Below are positions 39,301 to 50,891 of a stretch of 64,000 nt of DNA, piece after piece. The position numbers and the translations under genes were made by a program. The notes below the pieces were generated by a model. It saw nothing but the letters and a program-made list of their open reading frames with translations, was not told the DNA's origin and searched no databases. The stretch is from assembly GCA_022841665.1 (NCBI GenBank), contig JALHRB010000016.1, forward strand, positions 1-64,000, in the 5' to 3' direction. How positions within the stretch are numbered: the stretch's first letter is position 1; every line of letters starts with the position of its first letter. Origin of the DNA: Pseudolabrys sp. (GTDB lineage: Bacteria > Pseudomonadota > Alphaproteobacteria > Rhizobiales > Xanthobacteraceae).

Positions 39301-39626
39301 TGCATGCCGCGCCGGCGCGCTTCGCTCATGAAGCGGCGAAAGTCCTTCATGGTGCCGAAGGCGGGGTTGATGTCGCCGTAGTCCGAGATGTCGTAGCCGT
39401 CGTCGCGGCCGGGGCTCGGATAGAACGGCAGGAGCCAGAGCGTGTTGACGCCGAGGTCGTGCAGATAGTCGAGCCGCTCGGTGAGGCCGGCGAAGTCGCC
39501 CATGCCGTCGCCGTTGCTGTCGGAGAACGCCTTCACATGAAGCTGGTAGACGATGGCGTCCTTGAACCAGAGCGCGTCTTCCTGGGCGGCGCCGTGCGGC
39601 ATGTCGAGGGTGGGGAGGATGTTCAT
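36342..39626 (-). CDS. treS: Trehalose synthase fused to maltokinase (TreS-Mak)
   Basis: A 1094-residue fusion. Residues 1 to about 560 are a GH13 trehalose/maltose isomerase ([57 protein letters not shown]). From about residue 600 is a maltokinase domain of the aminoglycoside-phosphotransferase-like fold, with the catalytic loop [15 protein letters not shown] and metal-binding ILDFEGEP. It isomerises trehalose to maltose and phosphorylates it to maltose-1-phosphate, the donor for GlgE. In mycobacteria these are two proteins that form a complex; here they are covalently joined. The ATG at 39626 lies seven bases after the glgE stop. Confidence 0.93.
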   Translation of the reverse strand: MNILPTLDMPHGAAQEDALWFKDAIVYQLHVKAFSDSNGDGMGDFAGLTERLDYLHDLGVNTLWLLPFYPSPGRDDGYDISDYGDINPAFGTMKDFRRFMSEARRRGMHVITELVINHTSDQHDWFKRAKRSPAGSSARDWYVWSDTDRKYQGTRIIFTDTEKSNWTWDAEAGAYYWHRFFHHQPDLNYDNPRVVRAVLQVMKRWLDAGVSGFRLDAVPYLCEREGTNNENLPETHAILKQLRAALDEYAPNKVLLAEANQWPEDVQHYFGTGDECHMAYHFPLMPRIYMAIAQEDRLPITDIMRQTPEIPANCQWAMFLRNHDELTLEMVTDSERDYLWSTYAADPRARINLGIRRRLAPLMDNDRRKIELMNSILMSMPGTPIIYYGDEIGMGDNIYLGDRNGVRTPMQWTPDRNGGFSRCDPAQLYLPCIMDPVYGFTSVNVEAQARSLSSLLSWTKRLITVRKSTKVFGRGTLTFIRPSNRAVLAYVRQLGDEAILCVANLSRSAQAVELDMSAWKGRTPQEMLGRTRFPRIGDLPYLITLPPYGFFWFLLCPDEATEPEKILPRDVTTLVLGPNWESSVSGWTRRTFELDVLPSFMPDRRWFADKGVRGLTTKVSAAVPIEHGDDRFAFIIVDVQNPHGASRYFLPLTIRWTRYTAIDRGPTSVLAAVRRGPREGTLLDACAEPEFAEAVLTKIHRGEDAGYDRHRVEFRPTAAFAAGPPPEIKQVQGGEREQSNTTVTVDNKYVIKILRRITPGIHPEVEIGRFLADVARFQNVPTLLGTVELVDGEERSALAVVHAFVENQGDAWTVTSASLDRLVDEQRMLPTEAVAESADTTFLLHRMRQIGKRTGEMHIALGTATDDPAFVPEPIAPEDVTLWIDAMKTRAEALFALIERTRGLPEGTAELARKLLDYRAAVLAHVEAKRGATFDGIKIRHHGDFHLGQVLIAKEDAFILDFEGEPQRRLDERRRKAPPARDVAGFVRSIDYAVSAAIDREPGLTPEERAALTRHIRIWGERLTAAYWESYRETIAGAKLWPAQDNQALDLLDIFLLEKALYEIDYELNNRPAWAHIPLEATLRILEQRGVIEP

Positions 39627-39633
39627 GGCATCC

Positions 39634-41709
39634 TCACGTAAAGCAACGGAACAGGAGGGCGGGCTCGCGAGCGGGATCGATGTGCAGCCGCACCCCGTTC
39701 CATTCCAGCCGGTGGCGCTCGCCGGTGACGAGATTCTCGATCGTGCGCACCGGCGCGCGCTTGTCGGGAGGACCGATGACGTTGTCGCCGAAGTGCAGCC
39801 AGAATTCCTGCGGCCCTTTGGCGAGCGCGATGGCCGCCGCAACCGCGTTGCCGCCATCGACCGAGTCCTTCAGGAAACCGATGACGGCGTCGTTGTCGAC
39901 CGTCAGGAAGCGGATATTGGCGGTCTGCAGCAGCGCCGGATTGGCGCGGCGGATCGTGTTGAGCCGCTTCAGATAATCCTTGATGTTGCCCGGCTTGTTC
40001 CAGTCGCGGACCTTGACCTCGTATTTTTCGGAATCGATGTATTCCTCACGGCCGGGGATCGGTTCATGCTCGATCAGCTCGAAGCCGTTGTAGATGCCGT
40101 AGTTCGACGACAGCGTCGCGGCCAGCGCCGCGCGCGCCTTGAACAGCCACGGTTCGCCGCTCTGCAACTGCACGGGCAGGATGTCGGGCGTGGTGACGAA
40201 GAAGTTCGGCCGGAAATATTCGCGCTCGGGATAGCCGGAGAGTTCGGCGAGGTAGGCCTGCAATTCCTGCTTTTCGGTGCGCCAGGTGAAATAGGTGTAG
40301 GACTGCGAGAAGCCGAGCTTGGCCAGCGCCTTCATCACCTTCGGCCGCGTGAAGGCTTCCGCCAGGAACAGCACGTCGGGATGGCGGCGGCGCACCTCGC
40401 GGATCAGCCACTCCCAGAACGGGAACGGTTTGGTGTGCGGGTTGTCGACGCGGAAGATGCGCACGCCCCGATCGACCCAGAACAAAATGACGTCGCGCAG
40501 CGCCTCCCATAGCGCGATCGGATCGGCGCAGTTGAAGTCCGGGTTGACGATGTCCTCGTATTTCTTCGGCGGGTTCTCGGCGTAGCGGATCGAGCCGTCG
40601 GGGCGGAAGCGAAACCACTCCGGATGCTGCTTGAGCCAGGGATGGTCGGGCGAGCACTGCACGGCGAAGTCGAGTGCGATCTCCATGCCGTGATCGCGGC
40701 AGGCCGCCACCAGCCGGCGGAAATCCTCGAGCGTGCCGAGTTCGGGGTGCACGGCGTCGTGGCCGCCGGCCTCGCTGCCGATGGCGTACATGCTGCCGGG
40801 ATCGTCGGGCCCCGCCTTGAGCGAATTGTTCTTGCCCTTGCGGTTGGTGCGGCCGATGGGATGGATCGGCGTCAGGTAGAGCACGTCGAAGCCGAGCGCG
40901 GCGATCTCCGGCACGCGCGCGATGCAGTCGTCGAAGGTGCCGTGCTTGCCGGGGATCGTCCCCTGGCTGCGCGGGATCATTTCGTACCAAGCGCCGGCGC
41001 GCGCGCGTTCGCGCTCGACCATCAGCGGCAAAGGCTGGCTGCGGCTGAGGTCGGGCCGGGTTTCGTTGCGCTGAATCGCCGCGGCCAGCTGGTCGTCGAG
41101 CAGGACGGCGACGTCGCGCGTCTGCGCGAAGCGTTGCGCGGCGGCTTCGAGCAGGCCGCGCGCTTCGCACTTGGGCGGCATCAGCTCGGTGACGAGATCA
41201 TGCCCCTCCTGCGCGACGATGGAAATGTCCTGCCCGGCCTCCTGCTTGAGCAGCAGCTCCTTGCGCCAGGTGGCGTAGCGGTCGGTCCAGGCCTCGATGG
41301 CATAGAGATAAGAGCCGGGCTGCGGCGGCGTGAAGCTGCCGTGCCAGCGGTCGTTGCTGTGGAAGCGCATCGGCGCGCGCTGCCATTCCGGCTCGGTCTC
41401 GCTGCGCCAGATCAGCGCGGCGGCGACGACGTCGTGGCCTTCGCGAAAAATATCCGCCCAAACCTCAACGGATTCGCCGGCAATGCGTTTAACGGGGTAC
41501 CGGCCGCCGTCGACGCGCGGATAGATGTCTTCAATGCGGAAGCGGGGGCCGGTCGGATCGGCGGGGGACGAGTCCCAGGCCAGGTTTGGTGAAGAACTTG
41601 GTGAAGAACATTGTGTGCGTCCCACGCTACGCTTGCTCCGCCGCTTTTGGTGTTTGGTTGGTTCGGCTTGACCCTTCTGGAAAACCGCACAAAAAGCCGA
41701 AAGTTCCAT
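39634..41709 (-). CDS. glgE: Alpha-1,4-glucan:maltose-1-phosphate maltosyltransferase
   Basis: The 691-residue GH13_3 enzyme transfers maltosyl units from maltose-1-phosphate to glucan chains. It shows the N-terminal domain RFRIEDIYPRVDGGRYPVKR, then YEMIPRSQG, LDFAVQCSPDHPWL and KKYEDIVNPDFNCAD. The active-site segment IFRVDNPHTKPFPFWEWLI holds the nucleophile aspartate, and VLFLAEAFTRPKVM the acid/base glutamate. The ATG at 41709 heads the operon; the first 50 or so residues are low-complexity, and a later start cannot be excluded. With TreS-Mak and GlgB it forms a complete GlgE glucan pathway. Confidence 0.92.
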   Translation of the reverse strand: MELSAFCAVFQKGQAEPTKHQKRRSKRSVGRTQCSSPSSSPNLAWDSSPADPTGPRFRIEDIYPRVDGGRYPVKRIAGESVEVWADIFREGHDVVAAALIWRSETEPEWQRAPMRFHSNDRWHGSFTPPQPGSYLYAIEAWTDRYATWRKELLLKQEAGQDISIVAQEGHDLVTELMPPKCEARGLLEAAAQRFAQTRDVAVLLDDQLAAAIQRNETRPDLSRSQPLPLMVERERARAGAWYEMIPRSQGTIPGKHGTFDDCIARVPEIAALGFDVLYLTPIHPIGRTNRKGKNNSLKAGPDDPGSMYAIGSEAGGHDAVHPELGTLEDFRRLVAACRDHGMEIALDFAVQCSPDHPWLKQHPEWFRFRPDGSIRYAENPPKKYEDIVNPDFNCADPIALWEALRDVILFWVDRGVRIFRVDNPHTKPFPFWEWLIREVRRRHPDVLFLAEAFTRPKVMKALAKLGFSQSYTYFTWRTEKQELQAYLAELSGYPEREYFRPNFFVTTPDILPVQLQSGEPWLFKARAALAATLSSNYGIYNGFELIEHEPIPGREEYIDSEKYEVKVRDWNKPGNIKDYLKRLNTIRRANPALLQTANIRFLTVDNDAVIGFLKDSVDGGNAVAAAIALAKGPQEFWLHFGDNVIGPPDKRAPVRTIENLVTGERHRLEWNGVRLHIDPAREPALLFRCFT

Positions 41710-41761
41710 CGACCCGGCCCAAGTCTAGCACAGGCCGGGCGCGTGCAAGCGTTTGATAACC
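41710..41761. promoter_or_regulatory. Short divergent intergenic region between glgE and malQ
   Basis: Only 52 bases separate two divergent starts, so promoters for both directions must overlap here or within the genes. I see no strong -35/-10 pair and no clear palindrome. Confidence 0.3.
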
Positions 41762-43522
41762 ATGAATGATTTGACCGCCTCCGCCGAACGCTGGGGTATC
41801 GAGCCCGGCTATCACGATGTTTTCGGGCGCTGGCATGCCGCCAGCCCGCAAACGGTCGAGCTTCTGGTCGCCGCCATGGCCGCCGGCGGCACCATGCCGC
41901 AGGCGGAAACGGCGTTCGGCGGCGTGCCGGCGCGCTGCTTTCAGGGCGACGGGCGGCGGGTGTGGGTGCTGGCGGTGCAACTCTATGCGCTGCGCTCGCG
42001 GCGCAATTGGGGGCATGGCGACCTCGGCGACCTGGCGCGGCTGATCGCGGTGGCGGCCGCGCAGGGGGCGGCGGGCATCGGGCTCAATCCCTTGCATGCG
42101 CTGTTCATCGACCGCGCCGAGGAGGCGAGCCCCTACGGTCCCAACAGCCGGCTGTTCCTCAACCCGCTGTATATCGACGTCGGCGCCATTCCCGAATTTC
42201 CCGAGCCGCCGGCGGCTTTGGTGCAGGCGATCGCGCGCCTGCGCGAGACCGAACTGGTCGACTATGCCGGGGTCGCGCGCGCCAAGCTGACGGGCCTGAA
42301 GCTCGCCCACGCGCGTTTCCGGGCGGACACGACGGCGGCAAGGCGCACCGACTTCGAAGCGTTCCGCACCGAACAAGGCGAGGCGCTGCTGCGCTACGCC
42401 TGCTTCGAGGCCTTGCGCGAACGCCACGCGCCGAAGCCATGGCGCGACTGGCCGGCGCCCTGGCGCGCACCTTCAGTCCCGCAGCTGCGCGAATTCCGGG
42501 CGCAACATGCGGCCGACTGCGAATTCCATGAATACACGCAGTGGATCGCGCACCGCCAACTCGAAGCCTGCCGCGACGAGGCAAGGCGCCTCGGCATGCC
42601 GCTCGGCCTTTACGTCGATCTCGCCGTCGGCATCGATCCCAATGGCGCCGACGCCTGGAGCCGGCAGGACGCCGTGCTCGCCGGCGTATCGGTCGGCGCG
42701 CCGCCGGACGAGTTCAACCCGGCGGGACAGAACTGGGGCCTGGCGCCGTTCAATCCGCACGGGCTGGCGAAAGACGACTTCCAGCCGCTGCGCGCGCTGC
42801 TGCACGCCTCGATGCAATTCTCCGGCGCGCTGCGGCTCGATCACGTGCTCGGCCTCAAGCGCATGTTTCTCATCCCGCATGGCTGCGGCGCGCAGGACGG
42901 CGCCTATGTGCGCTTCCCGTTCGAGCCGACGCTGAACGCCGTCGGCGCGCAGAGCCAACGCGACCGCTGCATCGTCATCGGTGAGGATCTCGGCACCGTG
43001 CCGGAGGGCTTTCGCGAGACGCTGGCGCGCTGGGGCCTGTGGAGCTACCGCGTGATGCTGTTCGAACGCGAGCATGACGGGCGCTTCCGGCATCCGGGCG
43101 GTTATCCGGAGGCGGCGCTGGTGACGTTCAACACCCACGACCTGCCGAGCTTCCGCGGCTGGATCGAGGGCCACGACTTGCGCGTCAAGCGCGGCATCGG
43201 GCTCGATCCGGGCGAAAGCGACGAGGCGCGCGCCTGGTGGCAGTCGGCGCTGCGCAATCTTCTGTCCGAGCATGGCCGCGGCCAGCCATCGGACGACTTC
43301 GCGGCGGTGGCGGCGACATTGGCGCAGACGCCGTCGCGCGTGCTGGCGATCGCGCTCGACGACGTGCTCGGCGTGCGCGACCAGATCAACATTCCGGGCA
43401 CGGTGCGCGAGCATCCCAACTGGCGCCGCAAGCTGCCGGCGCTTTTGGAAGACCTCGAACGCAACGAAAGCCTGCTCAAGGTCGCGCGCGTTCTGGCGGA
43501 GGCCGGCCGCGCGGCGCGCTGA
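41762..43522 (+). CDS. malQ: 4-alpha-glucanotransferase (amylomaltase)
   Basis: A 586-residue GH77 enzyme that moves glucan segments between malto-oligosaccharides and releases glucose. It has LYALRSRRNWGHGDLGDLAR, SPYGPNSRLFLNPLYID, ALRLDHVLGLKRMFLIP with the nucleophile, IVIGEDLGTVPEGF with the acid/base, and FNTHDLPSFRGWIEG. The ATG at 41762 is chosen over a TTG three codons earlier. It is divergent from the glgE operon and convergent with glgP. It would recycle short chains left by GlgX, GlgP or TreZ. Confidence 0.92.
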   Translation: MNDLTASAERWGIEPGYHDVFGRWHAASPQTVELLVAAMAAGGTMPQAETAFGGVPARCFQGDGRRVWVLAVQLYALRSRRNWGHGDLGDLARLIAVAAAQGAAGIGLNPLHALFIDRAEEASPYGPNSRLFLNPLYIDVGAIPEFPEPPAALVQAIARLRETELVDYAGVARAKLTGLKLAHARFRADTTAARRTDFEAFRTEQGEALLRYACFEALRERHAPKPWRDWPAPWRAPSVPQLREFRAQHAADCEFHEYTQWIAHRQLEACRDEARRLGMPLGLYVDLAVGIDPNGADAWSRQDAVLAGVSVGAPPDEFNPAGQNWGLAPFNPHGLAKDDFQPLRALLHASMQFSGALRLDHVLGLKRMFLIPHGCGAQDGAYVRFPFEPTLNAVGAQSQRDRCIVIGEDLGTVPEGFRETLARWGLWSYRVMLFEREHDGRFRHPGGYPEAALVTFNTHDLPSFRGWIEGHDLRVKRGIGLDPGESDEARAWWQSALRNLLSEHGRGQPSDDFAAVAATLAQTPSRVLAIALDDVLGVRDQINIPGTVREHPNWRRKLPALLEDLERNESLLKVARVLAEAGRAAR

Positions 43523-43524
43523 CC

Positions 43525-45990
<2,466 letters not shown>

Positions 45991-46233
45991 CAAACTGTAA
46001 GCATTAAGGCATCGCGCGGTTTGCGACGAGCCAGGGTCATAAGTTCCATGTGGACAGGCGATGGCTTGTCCACCGTTCGTTTGAAAGGGAACGTGACCGC
46101 ACAGAGCCGTCCGGACAACCGGATCACCTTCTTTCGGGACCTCTGCTCCCCGCACTCAGGTCGCAAACTCGGCAGCGGCATCCCGGTTCCCGCATGACAG
46201 GAACGGGACTCTGCGGCGATTCGCGGCCAAATC
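45991..46233. other. 243-bp intergenic region upstream of glgP
   Basis: No gene is recognisable here. It must contain the glgP promoter on the minus strand and the end of the TIGR02444 transcript. I see no strong promoter consensus or operator. Confidence 0.4.
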
Positions 46234-46746
46234 CTATGCCGTGTGTTCCTGGTAGGAAGATGCGGCCGCAATGAGACGATCGGCAGGAGGATGCGTGGCG
46301 CCGGCCGCTTTGGCGCGTAGATAGGCGGCGACGTTTGCGCGAACGGCCTCCGGCGCCGATGCGTCGCGCGCGCCGCGAAACAACTCGTCCGCGGCGGCAA
46401 ACAACAAAGCCTGCTCGATCTGCTCGGCGCGCAATTCCAGCGCGGCGACGTTCTTCCTGAACAGCGCGACCTCGCCGATCTCCATTTCCGGCAAAGTCTT
46501 GATCGACTGGCGGGCGGCGCGCAGAGGATGCACGACGCGCTCATGCCATGTGGCCGCGCGCGCGCCGATGGCGGCTACGTGACTGTCGGCAAGCAATCGC
46601 TTTTGCGTGCCTGCCCAGGCGCAGTACAGCAGTACGTTCACGTCGGCGCCGCGCGCCTCTTGCAGCGCAAGGCATTCCGCCGCGACGCCCGGCGCGGCAT
46701 AGACCGCGACGGAAAACCGCCAGAACGCGTTGTCGTCCTTTAGCAT
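46234..46746 (-). CDS. TIGR02444/DUF2390 family protein of unknown function
   Basis: The 170-residue protein matches the TIGR02444 pattern: AFWRFSVAVYAAPGVAAECL, then LQEARGADVNVLLYCAWAGT, then an alanine-rich helical C-terminal half. The family is widespread in proteobacteria and has no established function. The ATG at 46746 precedes the conserved FWxFS motif by seven residues, as usual; a longer frame from 46809 is less likely. It stands alone between glgP and the ABC transporter and shows no obvious link to either. Confidence 0.78.
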   Translation of the reverse strand: MLKDDNAFWRFSVAVYAAPGVAAECLALQEARGADVNVLLYCAWAGTQKRLLADSHVAAIGARAATWHERVVHPLRAARQSIKTLPEMEIGEVALFRKNVAALELRAEQIEQALLFAAADELFRGARDASAPEAVRANVAAYLRAKAAGATHPPADRLIAAASSYQEHTA

Positions 46747-46843
46747 CGGCGCCTCGCTCGCGTGAGCGGCATTCCATACCAAATTGACGGCCGCGGACGG
46801 CAAGCGCAAGCCGCCGCGCCGCCGGAATGCCCGCCGCGTGCGC

Positions 46844-47623
46844 TTATCCGGTCGCCGAAATCGGCGTCGGGTCGATGGCGAGGATACGCATGATGTCGTC
46901 GCGCATCGTCTGCCGCGCGTCGGCGCTGGTCTCCGCGGTCAGCCGGCCCTCGAAGGCGATGCGCGCCGGCCGGTGGAAGACCATCACCCGGTCGCCGATA
47001 TCCATCGCCTCGTTGAGCTGGTGCGTAATGAAGATCGCGGTTTTGTTGTTCTGCCGCACCAGGCGCACGAATTCGGCGCGCAGGTCGCGCGCGGTCATCT
47101 CGTCGAGCGCCGAGAAAGGCTCGTCGCACAGCAGGATATCCGGGTTGACCGCGAAGGCGCGGGCGATCGACACGCGCTGGCGCATGCCGCCCGACAGCGC
47201 GTGCGGATAGTCGTTCTCGTGGCCGGAGAGGCCGAGCCGCTTGAGCCAGGCGCGCGCGGTCTCCTCCGACGTCTTGGGGTCCGCGTTGAGGATCTGCAGG
47301 CCGAGCAGCACGTTGTCGAGCGCGGTGCGCCAGGGCATCAGGCGATCGCCCTGGAACACGATGCCGATCTTGCCGCGGAAGAAATCGAACTCCTTGAACG
47401 GGTCGTGCCCGATCACGCGGGCCTGCCCGGCGCTCGGCTCGATCAGGCCGGCGACGATGTTGAACATGGTGGACTTGCCGCAGCCGGTCTTGCCCAGCAC
47501 GGCGACGATCTCACCCTTGTCGATGTCGAACGACAGCTTGTCGACGGCGGTGAAGTCGCCGCGGCCGTCGGGGCGGCGGAAGACCTTGCTCACGTTCTCG
47601 AAGCGGATAACGGGTTCGGCCAT
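46844..47623 (-). CDS. ABC transporter ATP-binding protein, nitrate/sulfonate/taurine type
   Basis: A 259-residue ATPase with Walker A VLGKTGCGKSTMFNIV, Q-loop VFQGDRLMPW, signature LSGGMRQRVSIARAF and Walker B ILLCDEPFSALD. The PW after the Q-loop and overall length match SsuB/TauB-type importers. It is the last gene of a cassette with permease and binding protein, and probably of the whole molybdenum-hydroxylase operon. The ATG at 47623 is chosen; a GTG two codons earlier overlaps the permease stop and is an equal alternative. Substrate unknown; an organic acid or heterocycle processed by the upstream enzymes is likely. Confidence 0.88.
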   Translation of the reverse strand: MAEPVIRFENVSKVFRRPDGRGDFTAVDKLSFDIDKGEIVAVLGKTGCGKSTMFNIVAGLIEPSAGQARVIGHDPFKEFDFFRGKIGIVFQGDRLMPWRTALDNVLLGLQILNADPKTSEETARAWLKRLGLSGHENDYPHALSGGMRQRVSIARAFAVNPDILLCDEPFSALDEMTARDLRAEFVRLVRQNNKTAIFITHQLNEAMDIGDRVMVFHRPARIAFEGRLTAETSADARQTMRDDIMRILAIDPTPISATG

Positions 47624-47625
47624 GG

Positions 47626-48396
47626 TCACATCGCCCGCTCGGAGACGGCGCGGTAGCGCAGGGCCCAGTTTTCGATGACGTTGATCGTCTGCTGCACCAC
47701 CAGCACGAACAGCACCAGTTGCAGCGTCCAGGCCATGGCGCCGGCCATGTCGAACAGCTGCTGCTGGCGCAGCAACTGGTAGCCGACGCCGCCGGTGGCG
47801 CCGACCAGCTCGGCCACCACCACCACGCGGGCGGCGTTGCCGAGGTTCACCTTCCATGCGGTGAGGATGCCCGGCACGATGGTCGGCACGATCAGGAACT
47901 TGAACAGCGTCCAGCGCGAGGGCCGGAACGACATCGTCATTTCGAAGAGGTCTTTCGACATGGAGCGGAAGGCGTCGAGAATCTGGAACGTGAACGCCGG
48001 CAGCGTCGTCATCACCATGATGAACAGCACGCGAAACTCGGTGCCGTGAAACCAGATGATCGCGAACACCACCCAGGACAGCGCCGGGATGCCCTGAAAG
48101 AAGTTCAGCACCGGGGTGATGAAATTCTCCAGGTTGCGCGAGCGCGCGATCAGCAAGGCGACGATGGCGCCGAGGATGAAGGCGCCGAGCAGCCCCGCGA
48201 AGATGCGTGCGGCGGTGAGCAGCACGTCGATCAGCAGCGAGCCGGTGATCAGGATCTCGACGGTGCGGCTGATGATCTCCGGCACCGGCGGGAACAGAAA
48301 CGGCGGCAGCGTCATCGACAAGACCTGCCAGAACGCCGCCAGCACGAGCATGCCGGCGGTCGCCTGGAGGACGCGGACAGAGCGTAGGTTGGTCAT
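47626..48396 (-). CDS. ABC transporter permease, nitrate/sulfonate/taurine type
   Basis: A 256-residue inner-membrane permease with about six helices and the conserved cytoplasmic loop, seen as ELVGATGGVGYQLLRQQQLF together with NFFQGIPALSWVVFAIIWF. This is the SsuC/TauC layout. The ATG at 48396 overlaps the binding-protein stop as ATGA, and its own stop is next to the ATPase start. It forms the channel of the importer encoded at 46844-49385. Confidence 0.88.
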   Translation of the reverse strand: MTNLRSVRVLQATAGMLVLAAFWQVLSMTLPPFLFPPVPEIISRTVEILITGSLLIDVLLTAARIFAGLLGAFILGAIVALLIARSRNLENFITPVLNFFQGIPALSWVVFAIIWFHGTEFRVLFIMVMTTLPAFTFQILDAFRSMSKDLFEMTMSFRPSRWTLFKFLIVPTIVPGILTAWKVNLGNAARVVVVAELVGATGGVGYQLLRQQQLFDMAGAMAWTLQLVLFVLVVQQTINVIENWALRYRAVSERAM

Positions 48397-49385
48397 TTCA
48401 TCGACTTTTCGTAGATGGTGTCGGCGGACGGCTGCGCCTTCAGGTAGCCGACGTCGATGCCGGCCTTGTAGACGGCTTCGATCTGCTTGCGCACGTCGGC
48501 GGCGGACACGACGTTCATGCCGAGCCGGTCGTTCGCCTTGATGAGCGAGACCAGCGCGGCCTTGTCCTCCGGCGTCGACTTCGGCGCGATCAGCTCCGCC
48601 GCTTCCGCCGGGTTCTTGGCGATGAATTCGCCGGCCGCCTTGTAGGTGGCGTAGAGCTTGGGAACGAGCGTCGGGTTCTGCTCGATCCAGTCGGTGTGGG
48701 CGGCGACGCCGAGATAGGGAATGCGGTTGTCGCCGGCGAAGTCCTTCCAGGTCTTGTCCACGTTGGTGTCGAGAAGCTGGATCAACGGTTTCTTGGTCTT
48801 GAGCAAAGTGTAAGCCGGCTCCCAGAGCTGGACGGCGGCGGCGCGGTCGGCGATCGCGTAACCGACGAGGCCCGGCGGCGCGGTGTTGACGACCTGGATC
48901 TTGGAGACGTCGGCGCCCATCTTCTTGGCGAAGAACTCGAACATCACGTAGTTGGTGGTCGAGCGGGCGGCGGCGAGGTCCTTGCCTTCCAGGTCCTTGA
49001 GCGTCTTCACGTCGGGCCGCGAAGTCACCACCGCGCCCCAGAAGTCGAACAGGTTGAACAGGTACTTGACCTTGATGCCGCGCGCATCGGCGAGGCCGAC
49101 GGTGAGCAGCGCCGCGCTGCCGCCGAGCTTGAACTCGCCCGAATTGAACTGGGTCGTGTAGGCATCCGGCGGGCGCTCGACGAATTCGATGTCGAGGCCG
49201 TTGGCTTCGTCGAGCTTCTTGGCCTTGATCACCGGCGGCATGAAGGCGCCGAGCGAGGGAAAGCCGAACACGACGATTCTGAGCTTGGCCGGCGCCTGCG
49301 CGGCGGCGGGCGCGGGCGCGGCCAGCGCCGCGGCGCCGAGCGCGAGCAGGGCGCAGCCTGCGGTCCTCAACAGGGAAAATTTCAT
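48393..49385 (-). CDS. NitT/TauT-family periplasmic substrate-binding protein
   Basis: The 330 residues begin with a clear signal peptide (LRTAGCALLALGAAALAA, cleavage probably after AAAQA). KLRIVVFGFPSLGAFMPPVI follows and the fold is that of NMT1/SsuA-type binding proteins. The start at 49385 has a strong GGAGGAGG a few bases upstream. Binding pocket residues cannot be read for a substrate. Its position behind amidohydrolase and CoxG-like genes suggests it delivers the compound oxidised by that pathway. Confidence 0.85.
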   Translation of the reverse strand: MKFSLLRTAGCALLALGAAALAAPAPAAAQAPAKLRIVVFGFPSLGAFMPPVIKAKKLDEANGLDIEFVERPPDAYTTQFNSGEFKLGGSAALLTVGLADARGIKVKYLFNLFDFWGAVVTSRPDVKTLKDLEGKDLAAARSTTNYVMFEFFAKKMGADVSKIQVVNTAPPGLVGYAIADRAAAVQLWEPAYTLLKTKKPLIQLLDTNVDKTWKDFAGDNRIPYLGVAAHTDWIEQNPTLVPKLYATYKAAGEFIAKNPAEAAELIAPKSTPEDKAALVSLIKANDRLGMNVVSAADVRKQIEAVYKAGIDVGYLKAQPSADTIYEKSMK

Positions 49386-49437
49386 TTTATCCTCCTCCTT
49401 GGGTGACGCCGGGACGCGAGCATGTCCGCTTGTCGTA

Positions 49438-49890
49438 TTAAGAAACGGGTGCTGCCAGTTGCTTGCGCAGCGCGGTGAAGAACTGTCCGATCAGGTGCTT
49501 GGCGACGCCTTTCAGAATGCGCTGACCGACGCCGGCGACCAGGCCGCCGATTTCACCCTCGCCACCATAGCGCATGAGTGTCCCGGCCGGCTGCGGGGTC
49601 AGCGAAAAAGTCGCAATGCCGGTGCCGTTGCCGAGCGAGCCAGAGCCCGACACGGCGATTTTGCATTGAGAAGGCGGCGTCTTTTCGGACAGCGAAATCT
49701 CGCCTTCGAAACTGCCACCGACCGAGGCAACCTTCAACGCCAACACAAGCTTATAACGGTCATCACCCTGAGTGATCATGTCCTTGCAGCCGGGGATGCA
49801 CTGCTTGAGCACGGCCGGATCGTTGAGCGCGGACCAGACGCGCTCGATCGGACTGTCGAATGTCTCTTCGCCTCCGATGTCGAGTTTCAT
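49438..49890 (-). CDS. CoxG-like SRPBCC-family protein
   Basis: A 150-residue START/SRPBCC-fold protein of the carbon monoxide dehydrogenase subunit G family (FDSPIERVWSALNDPAVLKQ, CIPGCKDM, VAGVGQRILKGVAKHLIGQF). CoxG-like proteins accompany molybdenum hydroxylases and help to bind or recruit the enzyme to the membrane or its quinone. The usual C-terminal membrane anchor of CoxG is missing here. The gene is ten bases after the amidohydrolase gene and in the same operon as the three hydroxylase subunits. Confidence 0.85.
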   Translation of the reverse strand: MKLDIGGEETFDSPIERVWSALNDPAVLKQCIPGCKDMITQGDDRYKLVLALKVASVGGSFEGEISLSEKTPPSQCKIAVSGSGSLGNGTGIATFSLTPQPAGTLMRYGGEGEIGGLVAGVGQRILKGVAKHLIGQFFTALRKQLAAPVS

Positions 49891-49900
49891 CGCGTGGCCT

Positions 49901-50878
49901 TCACTGGATGCGGAACAGGCGTTGCGCCAGGCCGCCTTTGACCTGCGCGGCCTGCGCCGGCGAAAGGCCGATGGCGTCGATGATCTTCATCGGCTCGAGG
50001 TCGCCGACGGGGAAGGGCGAATCCGAGCCGAGCATCAGGCGGTCGGCGCCCATCATCTCGACGACGAATTTTAGAACGCGCGGATCGTGCACGATGGTGT
50101 CGGTGTAGAGCCGCGCGAAGCCCTCGAGCGGATCGGCGACGCCGGGCGTGAAGGTCTGGTTCTTCTTCAGGCGGCCGATCGCGAAGGGCAGCCCGCCGCC
50201 GCCGATCGGCACGAAGAACTTGGCTTGCTTGTAGCGCGTGATGTGGCCGGAGGAGAGCAGGCGCGCCAGCGCGATCATCGCGTCGGTGACGCGGCCGAGC
50301 CCGTTGGCCAGCCCGTAGTCGTTCACGCGCACGTCGCCGGCGTCGAAGCTCGGATGAATGTGGATCACCGCGCCGGTCTCGTCGGCCGCGGCCCAGAACG
50401 GGTCGAGGTCGGCGTGATCGAGAACGCTGCCGACGCCGCGCGGCAGCGTGCCGATCATGGCGCCGGGCATGCCGGCCTTCATCGCGTCCTTGAGTACGGC
50501 GGCGGCGCGCGCGCCGTCGCCGAGCGGGACGGTGGCGAGCGGCACGAAGCGCGGCTCGGCTTTCGCCGCCGCGGCGAGATGCTCGTTGATCAGACGCGCC
50601 CAGGCTTCGCCCTCGGCGCCCGGCAGGTCGTAGCCGAACATGTCGACCCAGCCGCCGTTCACCTGCTTGTCGATGCCCTGCTTCTGCATCCAGGCGACGC
50701 GGCCCGGAATGTCGGTCAGGAACTTGGCCACCGGCCGCGTCGGCTTGGCGCCGGCGAAGGAGAAGGCGACGCTGCCGCCTTCCTCGATCTGCCGCACCGA
50801 AGGAAAGCGCGCGGCATCCTTGCGGATGGCGGCGATCAGGTCGGGCGGCACCAGGTGGGCATGGCAATCGACGATCAT
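49901..50878 (-). CDS. Amidohydrolase-family protein (ACMSD/amidohydrolase_2 type)
   Basis: The 325 residues show the metal-binding fold of the amidohydrolase-related family: MIVDCHAHLVPPD at the start, VIHIHPSF in the middle and MLGSDSPFPVGDLEP near the end. Members decarboxylate or hydrolyse aromatic and muconate-like acids (2-amino-3-carboxymuconate semialdehyde decarboxylase, gamma-resorcylate decarboxylase and relatives). Which reaction applies is not visible. It lies 13 bases after the molybdenum hydroxylase large subunit, so it probably acts on the hydroxylated product. Confidence 0.82.
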   Translation of the reverse strand: MIVDCHAHLVPPDLIAAIRKDAARFPSVRQIEEGGSVAFSFAGAKPTRPVAKFLTDIPGRVAWMQKQGIDKQVNGGWVDMFGYDLPGAEGEAWARLINEHLAAAAKAEPRFVPLATVPLGDGARAAAVLKDAMKAGMPGAMIGTLPRGVGSVLDHADLDPFWAAADETGAVIHIHPSFDAGDVRVNDYGLANGLGRVTDAMIALARLLSSGHITRYKQAKFFVPIGGGGLPFAIGRLKKNQTFTPGVADPLEGFARLYTDTIVHDPRVLKFVVEMMGADRLMLGSDSPFPVGDLEPMKIIDAIGLSPAQAAQVKGGLAQRLFRIQ

Positions 50879-50891
50879 GCGACGTTCCTTT

